Positions 31,576 to 43,375 of a stretch of DNA of 64,000 nt are shown one piece after another. Positions within the stretch are counted from its first letter, which is position 1. Every line of letters starts with the position of its first letter. Where the stretch lies: the NCBI GenBank assembly GCA_030220185.1, contig JASPKZ010007428.1:1030501-1094500 (forward strand), in the 5' to 3' direction. Source of the DNA: Diploptera punctata. Taxonomy: Eukaryota; Arthropoda; Insecta; Blattodea; Blaberidae. Below the pieces are notes generated by a model that was not told where the DNA came from, did no database searches, and worked only from the letters and a program-made list of their open reading frames with translations. The translations under genes and the position numbers were made by a program.

Positions 31576-33496
31576 ATTTTATAATACAATTTCAATGTTG
31601 TTATTAGATCTGTCCGGCGAAAGTACTCCAAAAAACAAATTATCAACAAACATCCCGGCAGAATTCTGGGTTTTGTCTGTGGAAATCCAAATTTTATTTT
31701 ACCGACAGATGAACGTATTTTGCGATATAAAATTATTGTTAAATTTAGATGCATACTATTTTCGTAGAGTAATTGCACTGGAAGCTCTGTTTGGGTATAT
31801 ATTTTTAAATGAGGTTACAAATTCTCAATGTTTTATTTTGAAAAATTATGTCTTGGTACGTACCATCATTCTACTCATATCTTCAAAGAACTCTGACGGA
31901 AGTGGTAAATGTTAGTGTATTTGTCATCTTTTCTTCTTCCTTTTCTTCTTCTTTACACTGTAATGAATAGGTACTTTATGTTTTTTTAGCACTGCAGTAT
32001 TATTTCAATTTTTTTCGTTCTTCCATATAATCATTGATTTATGACATCCTAGCTTAATTGCACATTTTTCCGTTCAAAATGATATGATCTATACTAAATT
32101 ATCCCTATACCCGATTTAATTTGCCCTCTCAAGAGGTTTAAGAAATCGTTAATATTGTGCTACATATAAGCACGGAACTAACAGAAAGTTATCTGTACGA
32201 TACTGAAACAATGACAGATTTCTGAGTCCACTGCATGGAAAGTAGTTGCTTCGCTTAAATAGGTTTCTTCTTCAGCGGATATTTCTGATTAATTTCCACA
32301 AAATAGTATTAAGGAAAATAATTAGTACATATCGAAGTGAAAAAAAATAAAAGAGTAAGGATAGATGATAAGCATTAACTGCTCATAATATGTATTAGGC
32401 CGAAATTCTCATTCATTAGGTTACCTTTGACGTATAACGTGCAAATACGCTTATGTTAAACAAATAAATGATTAAGAATGAAATCGTGATAACGTTTAAA
32501 ATTATTCTATAAACTTTAATGTTAATACATTTTAATTTCATTGCTAGGAACTGTAAAGTCACCAAATTAATAACGTATTTCAACCGTAAAGTTGACACTG
32601 AACAGCATGAAAACATTTCTCAAGTAATCAATAAATACAACAATTACTTGTACAGGTTTTTCTATTCTCTAGCGAATCCAGTTTGACCTTTAGAACTGTG
32701 ACCTCAGTAGTCGTAAGCTAAAGAAATCCATTTTTCAGGCCGGTGCGTCTTCACAGCAGGTTCTATTGCCCGGAATAATGGTATGATTACGAGAATGATG
32801 GCGAGCACGGGAAGTCCATGCCTGAATTTAACTGCTGTCCTATATTCGATAAAATGTATGTATGTTATAAGGTTTACTACTGTAGAAAACTACACTCAAA
32901 AATCATCATTAAAATGCATTAACAATAATTGGATATGATAAATGCTTAATTTACCATAGTCGAACTAGTTGTCAACAATTTAACTTTCTTCATTCTCAGA
33001 TTTAATTCATGGAAGGAATTATTTATATATCGTGCACTTAAAATAGGCTCCACGTATTAACGCTTAAAGTAAAAAATGAAGTAAGCGTACAGAAAAATAA
33101 ATACACCATTTAACAGTATTTCATAATAAAGGGAAAAACTCGTTCCTTTAATTTAATTTCTTAGTTAGTGCTTAAATGTTTTCTTATATTTAGGATCTGA
33201 ATGAATGTAGACTCAAAAAGTTGTTGGAGACAAAGACTTAGATTGGTGACACAATAAATTAATTGCCTTGTCTCAAATAGTTTTCCTTTTTTAACAACTA
33301 GATCATTTTGACCGAAGCTGTTCATGTATGTTATGTCTTGATTCAATTATTAGCTTTTATTTATTTATCCGGCCCGCCACCGTGATAATGAGCCGTGTGA
33401 TAAATTAGTTTAAACACGTATTACATTAAAATACAATAATTAATGAAGAGTTTGTCAGAATGATAATAATAATAATCATAATCGAAGATAATAAAA
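31576..33496. other. Unassigned DNA
   Basis: Short frames only; nothing recognised. Confidence 0.45.
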
Positions 33497-33532
33497 TTAA
33501 GGTGACCGACTGGTGAATTACAATTTCTTTAA

Positions 33533-34238
33533 GGGCGGTGATGGGTGAACTTTCTATTTTCTACAGTTTGTAAGCTACATAACTGATGTTTTGTTCACGT
33601 ATTCATGCCATAACAGGTAATATTATATTAAAATTTCATTATTCTAGGCTTAAAGATTTTTGAGTTATTGAAGAAAATCCATTTAATAATTTCCATAACT
33701 AAATTTTTAATAAGTTCCATGATTTGTGAGTAAAATTGTTTAATTTGTTTCTGCACGACCAGTGACGTATTTAGAACAACACTGTGCATTAATGTTTCTA
33801 TATGATTATAATAAAGGAAGAAAAAATAAATACATCCTCAGCATATGATTTTTTTTAATACTACACATATATTATTTTTTATTTGAAAAACTATCAATGT
33901 TGTTTCAAACTCCATGTACAACATTATTAGCCATGGGGTGTGGGACATGCAGTTAACATTTTGTGCTTCTATCATTAAATGTGTTAATACTACTTTGATT
34001 TGAATGTATTGAAATGCAATGAAAATAAAAGTGTGGAAAAGCCAATTTGAAAGTTCCCATGCAGTTAAATTAGAATGTAGCATACATGCCCTCCTACAGT
34101 CATCAGAGAGACGTACAGGCGCCAAAGGACACTGAAACTTCGCCAACTTATACTTTAAGGTACGTAGTATTTTTTAATACAAAAAACAAAAAATGCTAAA
34201 TTTTACCGAAACTGTCGAAAATTTCACCCATCACCCCC
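33533..34238. mobile_element. Inner TTAA-bounded unit (706 bp)
   Basis: Terminal repeats GGGCGGTGATGGGTGAA (left) and GGGGGTGATGGGTGAA (reverse complement of the right), flanked by TTAA (33529-33532 and 34239-34242). It lies 32 bases inside the left end of the larger element. Either it is a second MITE nested there or it is a subterminal repeat of the same element. Confidence 0.6.
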
Positions 34239-34561
34239 TTAAATTTTTCATCTCATTGTTTTGAAAACTTTATCAAATATATTATGTGCTTACTGACGTG
34301 TTTCTGTGAAGTTTGGTGTTTATAAGTAGAATAGTTTCAGAATTATGATATTTTAACTATTTTTTTATATTTTGTATAAAATTCTCCTAACCATGCAATT
34401 TTAAATATTCTCTCATGACATTTGAGATTCAGAGTCTTTGTGATTCCACTAAACACGTTTGCTATGCAAAATATATTCATAAAGGCAGGATACAGCTTAT
34501 TTTTCAGTTTTTGAAAAAAAATATCATAAGTAATGCCACGAATGATTTCCAAATTATCGAT

Positions 34562-35112
34562 AAATTGTAAATCAAGAGTGGAATTTGTTAGGACTATTTA
34601 ACGAATAAAATTAAGCTGTTTACTCACAAATCATTGTTAACTATAGTTATTTAAAATATTTATATATTTAATGTTAACGGCGATGTTTTAAAACAAATCA
34701 GAAATGTGAGGTTATGTTCATTCACTGCTGCTTGATCATATTATTTATTGCCAAATAAGATCGCAATATTGTAAGAGTGCACCCAAGTGGAGAAATAATT
34801 AAACACATCAAACTATATATCATAATCAACATTACGGGTTATTCATTAATTTTTTTAGTAAACAACTCAGTAAAATCAAAGAATCGTTTCATTATTTGCT
34901 ACATTCAATGTATTAGTTGGAGAAAAATAATGCTTTGACCTGTTCAGAACATTAAAAGGGAGGAGCTTTCTTTATCACAAAAGCAGAAGCTGATAAAGAG
35001 AAATCGATAAAGAGCGAGGCGAAACACGACTGTCGTTGGTTGTAAAACAACATTCATTGAAACTTGATTGGTTATTGACTAGCATTTGTGGCATGAGTTA
35101 AATAGTCACTCT
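34562..35112. repeat. 550-bp dispersed repeat, copy 1
   Basis: Aligns over its full length with 39250-39812 in the same orientation, at perhaps 75-80 percent by eye. Shared words include ATTTGTTAGGACTATT, GTTTACTCACAAATCATT, GTAAACAACTCAGTAAAATC and GAGAAATCGATAAAGAGCGA. It starts near GACTATTTAAC and ends with the reverse complement GTTAAATAGTC. It lies inside the 33501-35475 element. Confidence 0.88.
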
Positions 35113-35479
35113 CATTATTTTTTCCATCCCAATTTAAAAGACCACATGTGTCTTGGACTTGTAACTACATAGTAAATTTGAATTAACATCTATTGGAAAG
35201 TCCAACCACAAAATGTCAGTTTGATAGCAAAAAATGGCATCAAAAGTTTTGGAAACTGTCAAAAAATGGAAGCAGACAAAAATGATTATTAAATTTTAAG
35301 TAGTAATGCTGACCACACTTGCAAGGATAATAATAGTTACGTCACGGACTCAATTTTGCTCCTACAATAAAAATATTTGCATGAAAACGATTGTAAATAA
35401 TCAGAATTATTAAAAAGCAGATAAACAAAAAATTATGTTTTGCCATTTTTTAAACATTTTCACCAGTCGGTCCCCTTAA

Positions 35480-36014
35480 GATAAAAATACCTAAAATTTT
35501 TGTATAATATAAATTCAAAATAAAAACTGAAGGCAAAAAGCAATTTCCTCTTTATAAACAAACAAAACGTAGCTTTACATATTAACAAATTGTAACTGTG
35601 TATTGAATATACATAAGTAAACAAACTTTTAATTGCTAATTGAATTTCGAAACATCAATTGGGGACTTGAATTCGAAAACATGCTAACTCAAGAATATGA
35701 AAAATTGAGCTAAATGCAAGATAGATATTATAATATAGATGTCACAATATTCCATATTTATTTACATAATACAAAATACTAGAGTTCTAAACCATGCTAT
35801 GTCCATGGAGTTGGTATGATTTAGATATATGTGATGAGTTATCTCAGTATGGCAGTGATTATGAATAAAAATTGCCTAAAAATATGTATAATGATTAATG
35901 ATTATTCTTTCCTTATACATTCAGCACACATAAAGACTACAATCTTGTAAGTTTCACATTTTGTGCTAAACTGCATAGTTGAAGTGTATTATATTACACT
36001 GAGCAACAAAAATG
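35480..36014. other. Unassigned DNA
   Basis: Nothing recognised apart from a palindrome at about 35999-36033 (arms GAGCAACAAAAATGT and ACATTTTTATTGTCTC). Confidence 0.45.
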
Positions 36015-36329
36015 TTACATTTTTATTGTCTCAGAAATAAAAATATGTGATACCGTTAGTATTGTTCCTCCTGAATTCAAATATGATATATGTTTTTCTC
36101 CATCACGCAAGGTTTCCGAGAGACAGGCATTTATAATTTCAAACACTTTAATATTTTCTACAATCGTAACTCCACAATATTCAAACATTCGGACCCACCT
36201 AGAAAGTAAGAAATTACATTTTCTGCTGTATTTCGCCTGTGGAGCATCCTTCTTGATGGTCCAACAATAATCGGCCAGCGTATTAGGATTCCAATTGCTT
36301 TGATATCTATTTTCCATAGCTGAAACCAT
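36015..36329 (-). other. Unassigned 104-codon open frame, protein-like
   Basis: The N-terminal third reads ENRYQSNWNPNTLADYCWTI, then KKDAPQAKYSRKC. Its aromatic and charged pattern is less random than most frames here. A W/Y-NPNxLADYCW-type segment recalls tails of unannotated transposon-linked proteins in arthropods, but I cannot name a family and see no catalytic motif. If real, it is likely a 3' fragment of a mobile-element gene. A host exon is not supported, since no splice sites were found. Confidence 0.3.
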
Positions 36330-36344
36330 TTGAGATAGCTCATT

Positions 36345-36984
36345 TGGTTTTATTTTACAATGGACGAATGGACAAAAAAACGTTTATTAAAAAATTATTA
36401 TTTAAAGCCATTACTTGAAATTGAAATAAAAAAACTGTGGGTGATGGAGAAATTCGGAATACATATTTGAAAACACGATAAAAAAAAAACTCCATTAAGT
36501 ACAACTATTGGTACTTCTGAGACAAAAATCATGTTGACCAGTGTTATTGTGTCACTGCTAACAGTAAAACTGGGCTCTTCATGCTTGTGATTAAAATTAA
36601 TAAAAAGTAAGTTCTTGTTAAACATTTCTTAAAAAGTGCACATTGTTCCCTTCCCAATATCCCATACCCAATATATACGTAGTTATTTATTATCCTATAT
36701 TTTGAACTGTTTCCTTAATTCTGCTGCTAAATCACGCTAAGTCCATTTGTAAATTTTATTTTGGAGACAAAACAACAGCTGGTGGTTTCCTTTAATCTTA
36801 AACTATACCTTTTAATATGTCTTACATAAAAATAAACAATTAAGAATCAAAAACCCAAATAACTGCTAGATAAACAGTTTTATGCTTCTGAAAATTTGAA
36901 AAATGTTCATAGCATGTTTTGTAATTCAGGTCACAAATTAAGGAAATCGTAGATTTGTTACATAGGCTATATGTGTATGTGTGT
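36345..36984. other. Unassigned DNA
   Basis: Nothing recognised. Confidence 0.45.
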
Positions 36985-37256
36985 TCATGCTACGTTTTGC
37001 AGCTTTACTAGGAAAATATAGGTGTGGTAGCTTACCGTTGCTTTCCACATCGGTGAAGGATGATGATAAGGATGATGATGATGATGGCCGGATGATTTTC
37101 GGGGACCGTAGGGCTCTACGCTCCCCGACATTTGTCTTACAAGCGAGGAAAACCCCCCAAAAAAAACCTCACACAGGAGCTTTTCTCCGACAGGGAATTA
37201 AACCCGGGCCCGCTGCGTGACAAGGTAGCACGTTACCTGGAGGCCACAGCGGTGGT
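36985..37256 (-). mobile_element. SINE family 1 with tail A
   Basis: On the minus strand the head has a B box in the complement of GAATTAAACCCGGGCCCGC (37194-37212). The body and a GAT-rich spacer follow, then tail A, cut short at the distal end. The complement shares TAGCTTACCGTTGCTTTCCA with the other tail A copies. Confidence 0.88.
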
Positions 37257-37477
37257 ATATCATATATGCATATATAAATTTATGTTTGTATATGTGATTG
37301 TATCTATGCGCGTATAAATACAACAGAGGGGTTTAACAGATCCTTTGGAATTGCTGGCATATAGCTGTATTTACTTAAAATATTTTGTAATTCCTCTGTA
37401 GGATGTCATGCACCAATTGAATTTCTAACATATGCACGAGGAAAGCTTTGAACTACTTAGGGAAAAAATCACCGCAA

Positions 37478-38262
37478 GAGCCTTACTTACTTACTTACTC
37501 ACTGGCACTATCGAACCCGTAGGTTCATGGCCGCGCGGACATAAGCTCTCCATACATCCCTATCCTGAGCTAATGCTTTCCAATCATTCCCTGTATAATC
37601 TACTTCCCTCAAATCATAGTTAATGTTATTCTCCTACCTCATTCTTGGTCTACCAACTGGGCGTTTTCCCTCTGGCTTTCCTACAAGAAGCTTCCATTAA
37701 ATTCTTTCATTCCCCATACGTGCAACATGTCCTGCCCATCGCAGTCTACGAGACTTAACTGTTCTTATAATATCGGGCTTCCTATAAAGACCATGTAGTT
37801 CATTGTTATGTAGTCTTCACCATTCACCTGTCTGTTCATCTCTCTTTGGTCCAAAAAAATTTCCTAAGTACTTTATTCTCAAATACTTGTAACCTCCTTT
37901 CCTCCCTTAAAGTAAGAGTTCATGTTTCGCACCCATATAATATAACTGGTAGAATAATAGTTTTATGTATTTTCAGTTTAACGTTTTTTGAAAGGAGTTG
38001 GGACATCAAGAGTCTCTGCAATGCATAATAGCACGCATTTGCATAATTGAGCCTATGTTTAATTTCTTTGTGCATCTCATTCCTATTTGTGATTATTGTT
38101 CCTAGGTATTTGAATTCAGCTACTTCCTCAAAATTTCCCTCATTTGTCATTATCTGTCCAAAACCATTATATAATGTATTTCTACGTGTGATCATATATT
38201 TAGTTTTATTGATATTTACTTCCAGTCCTAATTCCTTAGTGTTACTCAATAGTGTGTGCGTG
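37478..38262 (-). pseudogene. LINE C reverse transcriptase C-terminal part
   Basis: The minus strand from 38262 reads SNTKELGLEVNINKTKYM, FKYLGTIITNRNEM, HKEIKHRLNYANACYYALQ and ILPVILYGCET. After frame changes it reads RRLRWAGHVARMGNER, PVGRPRMR and ALAQDRDVWRAYVRAAMNLR. It ends in a short-period repeat (TTAC)n at 37478-37502 that forms the element's 3' tail. The main open piece is 37920-38249. The reverse transcriptase active site lies upstream and is missing, so the copy is 5'-truncated. Confidence 0.9.
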
Positions 38263-39244
38263 TTGCCTCAAGAGCCTTACCATTGTTTTTGTCATTATGT
38301 GTAAATGTAGTTAAATTTGGCATTTTGATAAAATTAATTATATTCACGATAATATTGCGAAGATATATTATCACAATACAGTGCATATAAACACAGACAG
38401 AACATATTCTCTTGCTCTCTCACTCTCCAAATTTCGCTTCTTTTCCAATATTGCTCTCATAACAATGAAGAAAAATGTTATACATATATACTTCCCTCTC
38501 TCTCTCTTTATTTATTTCTCTCTCTCTTTTTCTCTCTCTATCTCATTTATCGTTTTATTATTGACTGCATAATCTACACAACATACAGAACACAACATAA
38601 TCTAAATACGAGTACTAATCACATTCTATTTAAAAAATACTTCCTATAATTAAACAACGGAAGAAATCGACATATTAAAATTTCTATGATCGATAAAACA
38701 TATATTCCTTCCCTGACACCTCATTGTGTCCTCTTTCTATTTTCTTACAAAAAAGTCTTAAATTCTCTCTCTCTCTCTCTCTCTCCCTCTCTCATGCTCG
38801 GTTCCTCCAGTCAATTTTCGTGCCATACGACCAGGTATATCTTTCCGGTGGAATATGCCATCTGAATTATCCTATCTATGTAAAAAATGTGACAATATGT
38901 GACCAATGTTCCGGTTAACTGCAAAAAAGAAATACTTAGGTCAGTCTTGTTTTTTAAATAATGATATATCCATTCACCAAGTGTGATTACACATTTGCAA
39001 TTCTATTATTTCCAACCAAAACGTAAATGCATTCCCTCTACCCAAGATAATTGATACTTATTGAAAGGTGTATGATACTTTCTCACTACACACAACCCAA
39101 CGAATTGCCAGTTTATGAGAACTAGTCTCATCTGTAAGTTTTCATGTATTCACGTGGGCTTATATAAATCCGAATGTATTTTCGTTTGTATGAGATGGTC
39201 TTGGTACTCGGGGGAGTCACGTAGTGACTGTGGATTTATCTAGA
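38263..39244. other. Unassigned DNA with CT-rich microsatellites
   Basis: CT/TC runs at about 38495-38545 and 38764-38797, otherwise no recognised element. Short frames across the CT runs are low-complexity. Confidence 0.6.
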
Positions 39245-39249
39245 GGATT

Positions 39250-39812
39250 TGAAAATCTAGAGTGGCATTTGTTAGGACTATTCAGCGAATACAAATAAGC
39301 TGTTTACTCACAAATCATTATTTAAATATAGTAATCGGTATTTTGCAATACTTATATATATAATATAAACGGCGATGTTTGAAAACAAATCAGAAAATTG
39401 AGGTTATGTTTATTTACTGCAACTTGATCATACTATTTATTGCCAAATAGGATAGCAATATTTTAAGAATGCACCCTAGTGGAGAAATAATTAGTCACAT
39501 AAAAGTGTATACTATAACAAACATTGTAGGTTATTAATTTATTTTTTTAGTAAACAACTCAGTAAAATCGTGGAATCAGTTCATAAGTTGCTATATCGGT
39601 ATTCAATGCAATGCATTGGAGAGTCGGAAACTGCAAAATAATGTTCTGACATGTTCAGAATATTAAAAAGGAGGAACGTTCTTAAACACAAAATCAGGAG
39701 CTGATGAGGAGAAATCGATAAAGAGCGAGGTGAAACATGAGTATCCTTATATGTAAAATGAATTCATTGAAACCTGTTTGGTCATTGACTACTATTTGGG
39801 ACATGAGTTAAA
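39250..39812. repeat. 550-bp dispersed repeat, copy 2
   Basis: Second copy of the 34562-35112 repeat, in the same orientation. It is not bounded here by the TTAA element's ends, so the repeat exists independently of that element. It ends in GTTAAATAGTC, the reverse complement of the GACTATTTAAC near the start of copy 1. Confidence 0.88.
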
Positions 39813-40009
39813 TAGTCTGATACAAACCTCATCCACATAACCATTGTCCGTTGTATTACATGAAAAGTGCTAGCAGGAAAGTACATACACACCAATTCAT
39901 TAAAATAAATCTCAAATATCAAAAACGTCTTCAATAATTACATTATTTTTAATTCACTACCGAAAAGCTGTTGAAATTCAATTGTTTTTCTACACACGTC
40001 TCTAAATAT

Positions 40010-40063
40010 ATGCAGAGGGAGAGGGAGAGAGAGACAGGGGGGAGAGTAGAGAGAGAGAGAGAG

Positions 40064-40114
<51 letters not shown>

Positions 40115-40142
40115 TTAAAGATAGAGAAAAATATCGAGAGAA
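40010..40142. repeat. (GA)n microsatellite
   Basis: GA/AG repeats with a few interruptions. Confidence 0.95.
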
Positions 40143-40880
40143 AGAAGTCTAATTGGTTATCGTCTATTTTTTAAGTAGAGATTACGGTCAAATATATACA
40201 GAAACACAAATTTATTTCAATTAACATTTTCAGCACTGACCTAATTAAACATGTGTGTAATTCGTTGTATAATCGAAACTAATACCACTACCACCTTTTT
40301 ACGTTATAGAAACTTAATGCAAGTTGTTTAGTTGAAATTTTGTTTAACCACGGTTATTGACAGCTGAGGTGTTAGCACCGTTATGTAAATCTGAGCATGA
40401 AAGGGATGACGATTATTTTGTTGGTGGTATCTCATATCAGTTTTGAAGTATTTTTCTACACGCGTTAATTCAGTTATATGGGAACCTAGGCTTCACATTT
40501 CTTCCAAAAGAAGACATGGTCAGGAATTTAAGCTATTAAAAATAAATCGTCCACGCCGATTTTGAAACGCAAACTTCGAAACCAGAAGCAAACTTGTCCA
40601 CTGACTAACAACAAATCTTCATCTGGGGTAAGAAACAAAACAAATGTCGTTATTGCAGTTCGATTAAGCATTAAAAATAATGCAAAATTCGTACGTTGTA
40701 CTACCCCAATGCAATGAACACAAGATATACAGATTAGTGAAGGTTAAAGTTGCGGGCACGTATAACATTCACTGTGGTATAAGCGAGAGTGAACACAGTA
40801 CCGGTACTGTAATAGGCGTGCTGTCAGTTGTGCGATTTTGAGTGTTCTCTTTGCGTTTAGTAAGCAAAGAATTTGAACGC
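40143..40880. other. Unassigned DNA
   Basis: Nothing recognised. It could include the 5' end of the pogo-like element that follows, but I found no terminal repeat. Confidence 0.4.
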
Positions 40881-40884
40881 TGTA

Positions 40885-42492
40885 AAACATTTGGTTAACG
40901 TTATCGCTAAACTAACAGAAGAAGGTTATAAAGAGACAGAATATGAAATGTCGCGAAAGGAGCTTGAAGATGCTAATGTTATGTGTGACCTAATAAAGAG
41001 TTAAGAAACGGAATCAGTTGAAGAAATTCAAAATCTGGACATTCATGAAAATGAACCTCGAGATGATGATGGTGACATGCCTCATGTACAAGAAAGCGAA
41101 TCAGAAGAAACAATTCCCTCGTCAGAAGAAGAATCGAGTAGGCCTACTTCACAACATTCTTTATTGACCGTCTCCTACAAAGGTATCCCGGGTCATTACT
41201 TTTGAAGAAAAATGTAAGGTAATTGAGTAGTATTGCATTCTGCCAGATACACCACCAAGGAACAAAAAGGAAACCTTTAACCATAGGTCATGGAGTAGTA
41301 TGAAACAGTTTCTCATGGCTAAAATCGAAAGCCAACTCTACAAAATTAAGGAAGCAGTTGAGCAACAAAATTAAGGTTATAAGTAATTAAAATTAAAAGT
41401 GTGCACCGAACAACAGTTGAAGAATTCTCTCTGCGACTGTCTAGAAATGAAATTGTAAAAGAAAGTGACATAAAGAGAATTGCACTCAAAACAGCTAGTG
41501 ATTTTGTGGGCACAGATCAAACCTACTTCAAAGCAAGTCCTTCCTGGTTACGTTGGTTTAAAAAGTATTATAATATTCTCAGCCGCAAAACAAAATCATA
41601 TGTGACAAAGCGTCATGTACATAACACGACAGGTTTTGAAAAATCAATTATAACATTCAGTCATGAGCCGACATCACTCAAGGACAAATACATTAATGAA
41701 CAGGTTTTTAATGCAGATAAAAGTGGTTTCAATAAGGAGATGTCTTTCGGCAGAACGTTAGAATGTCAAGAACCCAGTAAAGTGTATGATGTTGTGCAAT
41801 CAAAAGGGGCGGCTACACACTCCAACATTATAATGCCGGTGGTATCAAGAGCTGCAAAACTGATGCCAAAGATACTACTGATTCTTAACGAACCTCAAGT
41901 TATTGACACAAGAGTTGTCGAATGCATGTTCCAGGCTGACAACCTTGTAATAAAGTGGACTACGTCAAGAAAAATGACAAAAATAGCACGGAAAATATTC
42001 CTACAAGACTTATTCCTTCCCAACACTGGAACATGCAATCTATTGCTGTTGGACTCATATGGTGTTCACTGTGACGGAAATATAATGAAACAACTGTTAG
42101 AAGAAGGGGACTATGACATTGATAAATTAGTGTGAAAATCATACCACAAATACAACTAATGAGTTGCAAACTTTGAACAGATTTTTTTTCGAATGTACAA
42201 GTATATGATTCGACACATCTCCCATAATGTAGCTTTTGGTGATTCTTCTTATACATTGCAGTAACGCAACAATATAATACAAATGCAATCACTTCTTTAC
42301 CAACAGTTTCTTTCTCCAGATTCCAACAGGCGCACCTATATAGTTGGGTGCTAGCTGGATTTAGCACCCAGGGGTGAACTACACTTCCAAACACAACGGA
42401 ATACTGTATCCGATATGTACAAGGAAAGTGTCAAATCTGTATAAACGCAGTCATTTTGAAGTGCACGTGGCGTAGTGCAAATGTGTGTATCT
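40885..42492 (+). pseudogene. pogo/Tigger-like (CENP-B type) transposase, degenerate
   Basis: The longest readable coding tract in the window. An N-terminal portion (about 40885-41390, broken) has HLVNVIAKLTEEGYKETEYE, an acidic segment (ESESEETIPSSEEESS) and PPRNKKETFNHRSWSSM. The open frame 41401-42135 carries a CENP-B-type helix-turn-helix region (KASPSWLRWFKKYYN). A DDE_1 catalytic domain follows, with NADKSGF (first Asp) and NLLLLDSYGVH (second Asp). After the stop at 42133-42135 a shifted frame continues with FFFRMYKYMIRHISH, YSWVLAGF, TEYCIRYVQGKCQI and CINAVI to about 42492. The family normally inserts at TA with short TIRs, which I did not find. It could be a dead transposon or a decayed copy of a jerky-like domesticated gene. 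Confidence 0.85.
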
Positions 42493-42935
42493 AACGTTTT
42501 TTCATTGACACTCATCGTTGTGCCATATATGATCCAGCATAAAAACAAAAAGAGAGTCTGGAAATATGACGCTGGAAGCAATAACATGATCACAACATCG
42601 TTTTTCATCTTGTGCGTGAAGTGGCCACTGACAGAACGTAAGTTATCTTATTGCTTAAAACTCATGGTCTGTGCCCTGTATCCCATGTGTTTATTTTAGT
42701 ATGGTTGTGAAATTTACGGAAAATTAAATTTTATTATACGGATTCCAATAATAACTTATTAGTTTCATTTCCATTGTGTTTTTACCATAGGTGAAGGTTT
42801 GCTTGTTAGCATAATGTTACTAGTTACACTAGTTACTTGCATTCTCATTCACTCCTTTGAAGCTTCTGAATTCCTACACTCTCAGTTACCTGGCGACCTG
42901 AGTTGAGAAGTTATCTTCTCAGCACAATATTAATA
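42493..42935. other. Unassigned DNA
   Basis: A 74-codon frame (42475-42699) continues from the pogo-like C-terminus in another frame and may be its eroded end. Confidence 0.35.
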
Positions 42936-42939
42936 CGTG

Positions 42940-43372
42940 GTCACAAGTTAACAGTGTGCTAACAACCACTAGCCATAGCACTTTCTCTTATTCTATGTTT
43001 TCACAGTAGCCTCTGCCCGTTTCCGGAATTCTCTCACTCAAGATATAAGCGGTTGCCGCACACTTGACACTTTAGTGTCACGCTCATACAATTACTTTAT
43101 GTTAATTTTTTTGTCGAGAACTAAATTCATTCTATGTTATTAATAGTTTACTTTCTCATTTTTCCTATCTTGTATATTTTATATTTAGTTCGTCAAATCT
43201 ACATTAAATGTACATGTATTGTAAATAATAATTATATGCCATGTAATATTTTGGTTTATTGTAATTTAGATGTGAGATTAAATTTTGTATTGTTTAACCT
43301 TGTTGAGTGATAGACAAGGCTTCAAGGCCTTAACTCTGCTAGGTGAAATAAATATATTGTAATGTACTCACT
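42940..43372 (+). mobile_element. LINE D-related 3' end (diverged subfamily)
   Basis: The coding end reads SARFRNSLTQDISGCRTLDT, parallel to RNWNSLPQEIRGCRTLAS of LINE D. It continues to a tail with GTTGAGTGATAGACAAGGC, then AAGGCCTTAACTCTGC and AAATAAATATATTG. The terminal hairpin is conserved in form though not in full sequence. Confidence 0.75.
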
Positions 43373-43375
43373 ACG

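Larger units (their letters stand above)
33501..35475. mobile_element. TTAA-bounded non-autonomous DNA element (1.98 kb)
   Basis: Ends are GGTGACCGACTGGTGAA on the left and GGGGACCGACTGGTGAA as the reverse complement of the right end, 16 of 17 identical. Both are flanked directly by TTAA (33497-33500 and 35476-35479). No transposase coding is visible. The TTAA flank suggests mobilisation by a piggyBac-type enzyme, but the GG ends differ from the CCC ends of the element at 19348. Confidence 0.65.

Noticed and set aside
34990..35035. Hammerhead-ribozyme-like words: CTGATAAAG...GCGAAAC here and CTGATGAGG...GTGAAAC near 39703-39738
   Set aside because: The core words are present in both copies of the 550-bp repeat, but the bases between them do not form a stem II and no closing stems were found.
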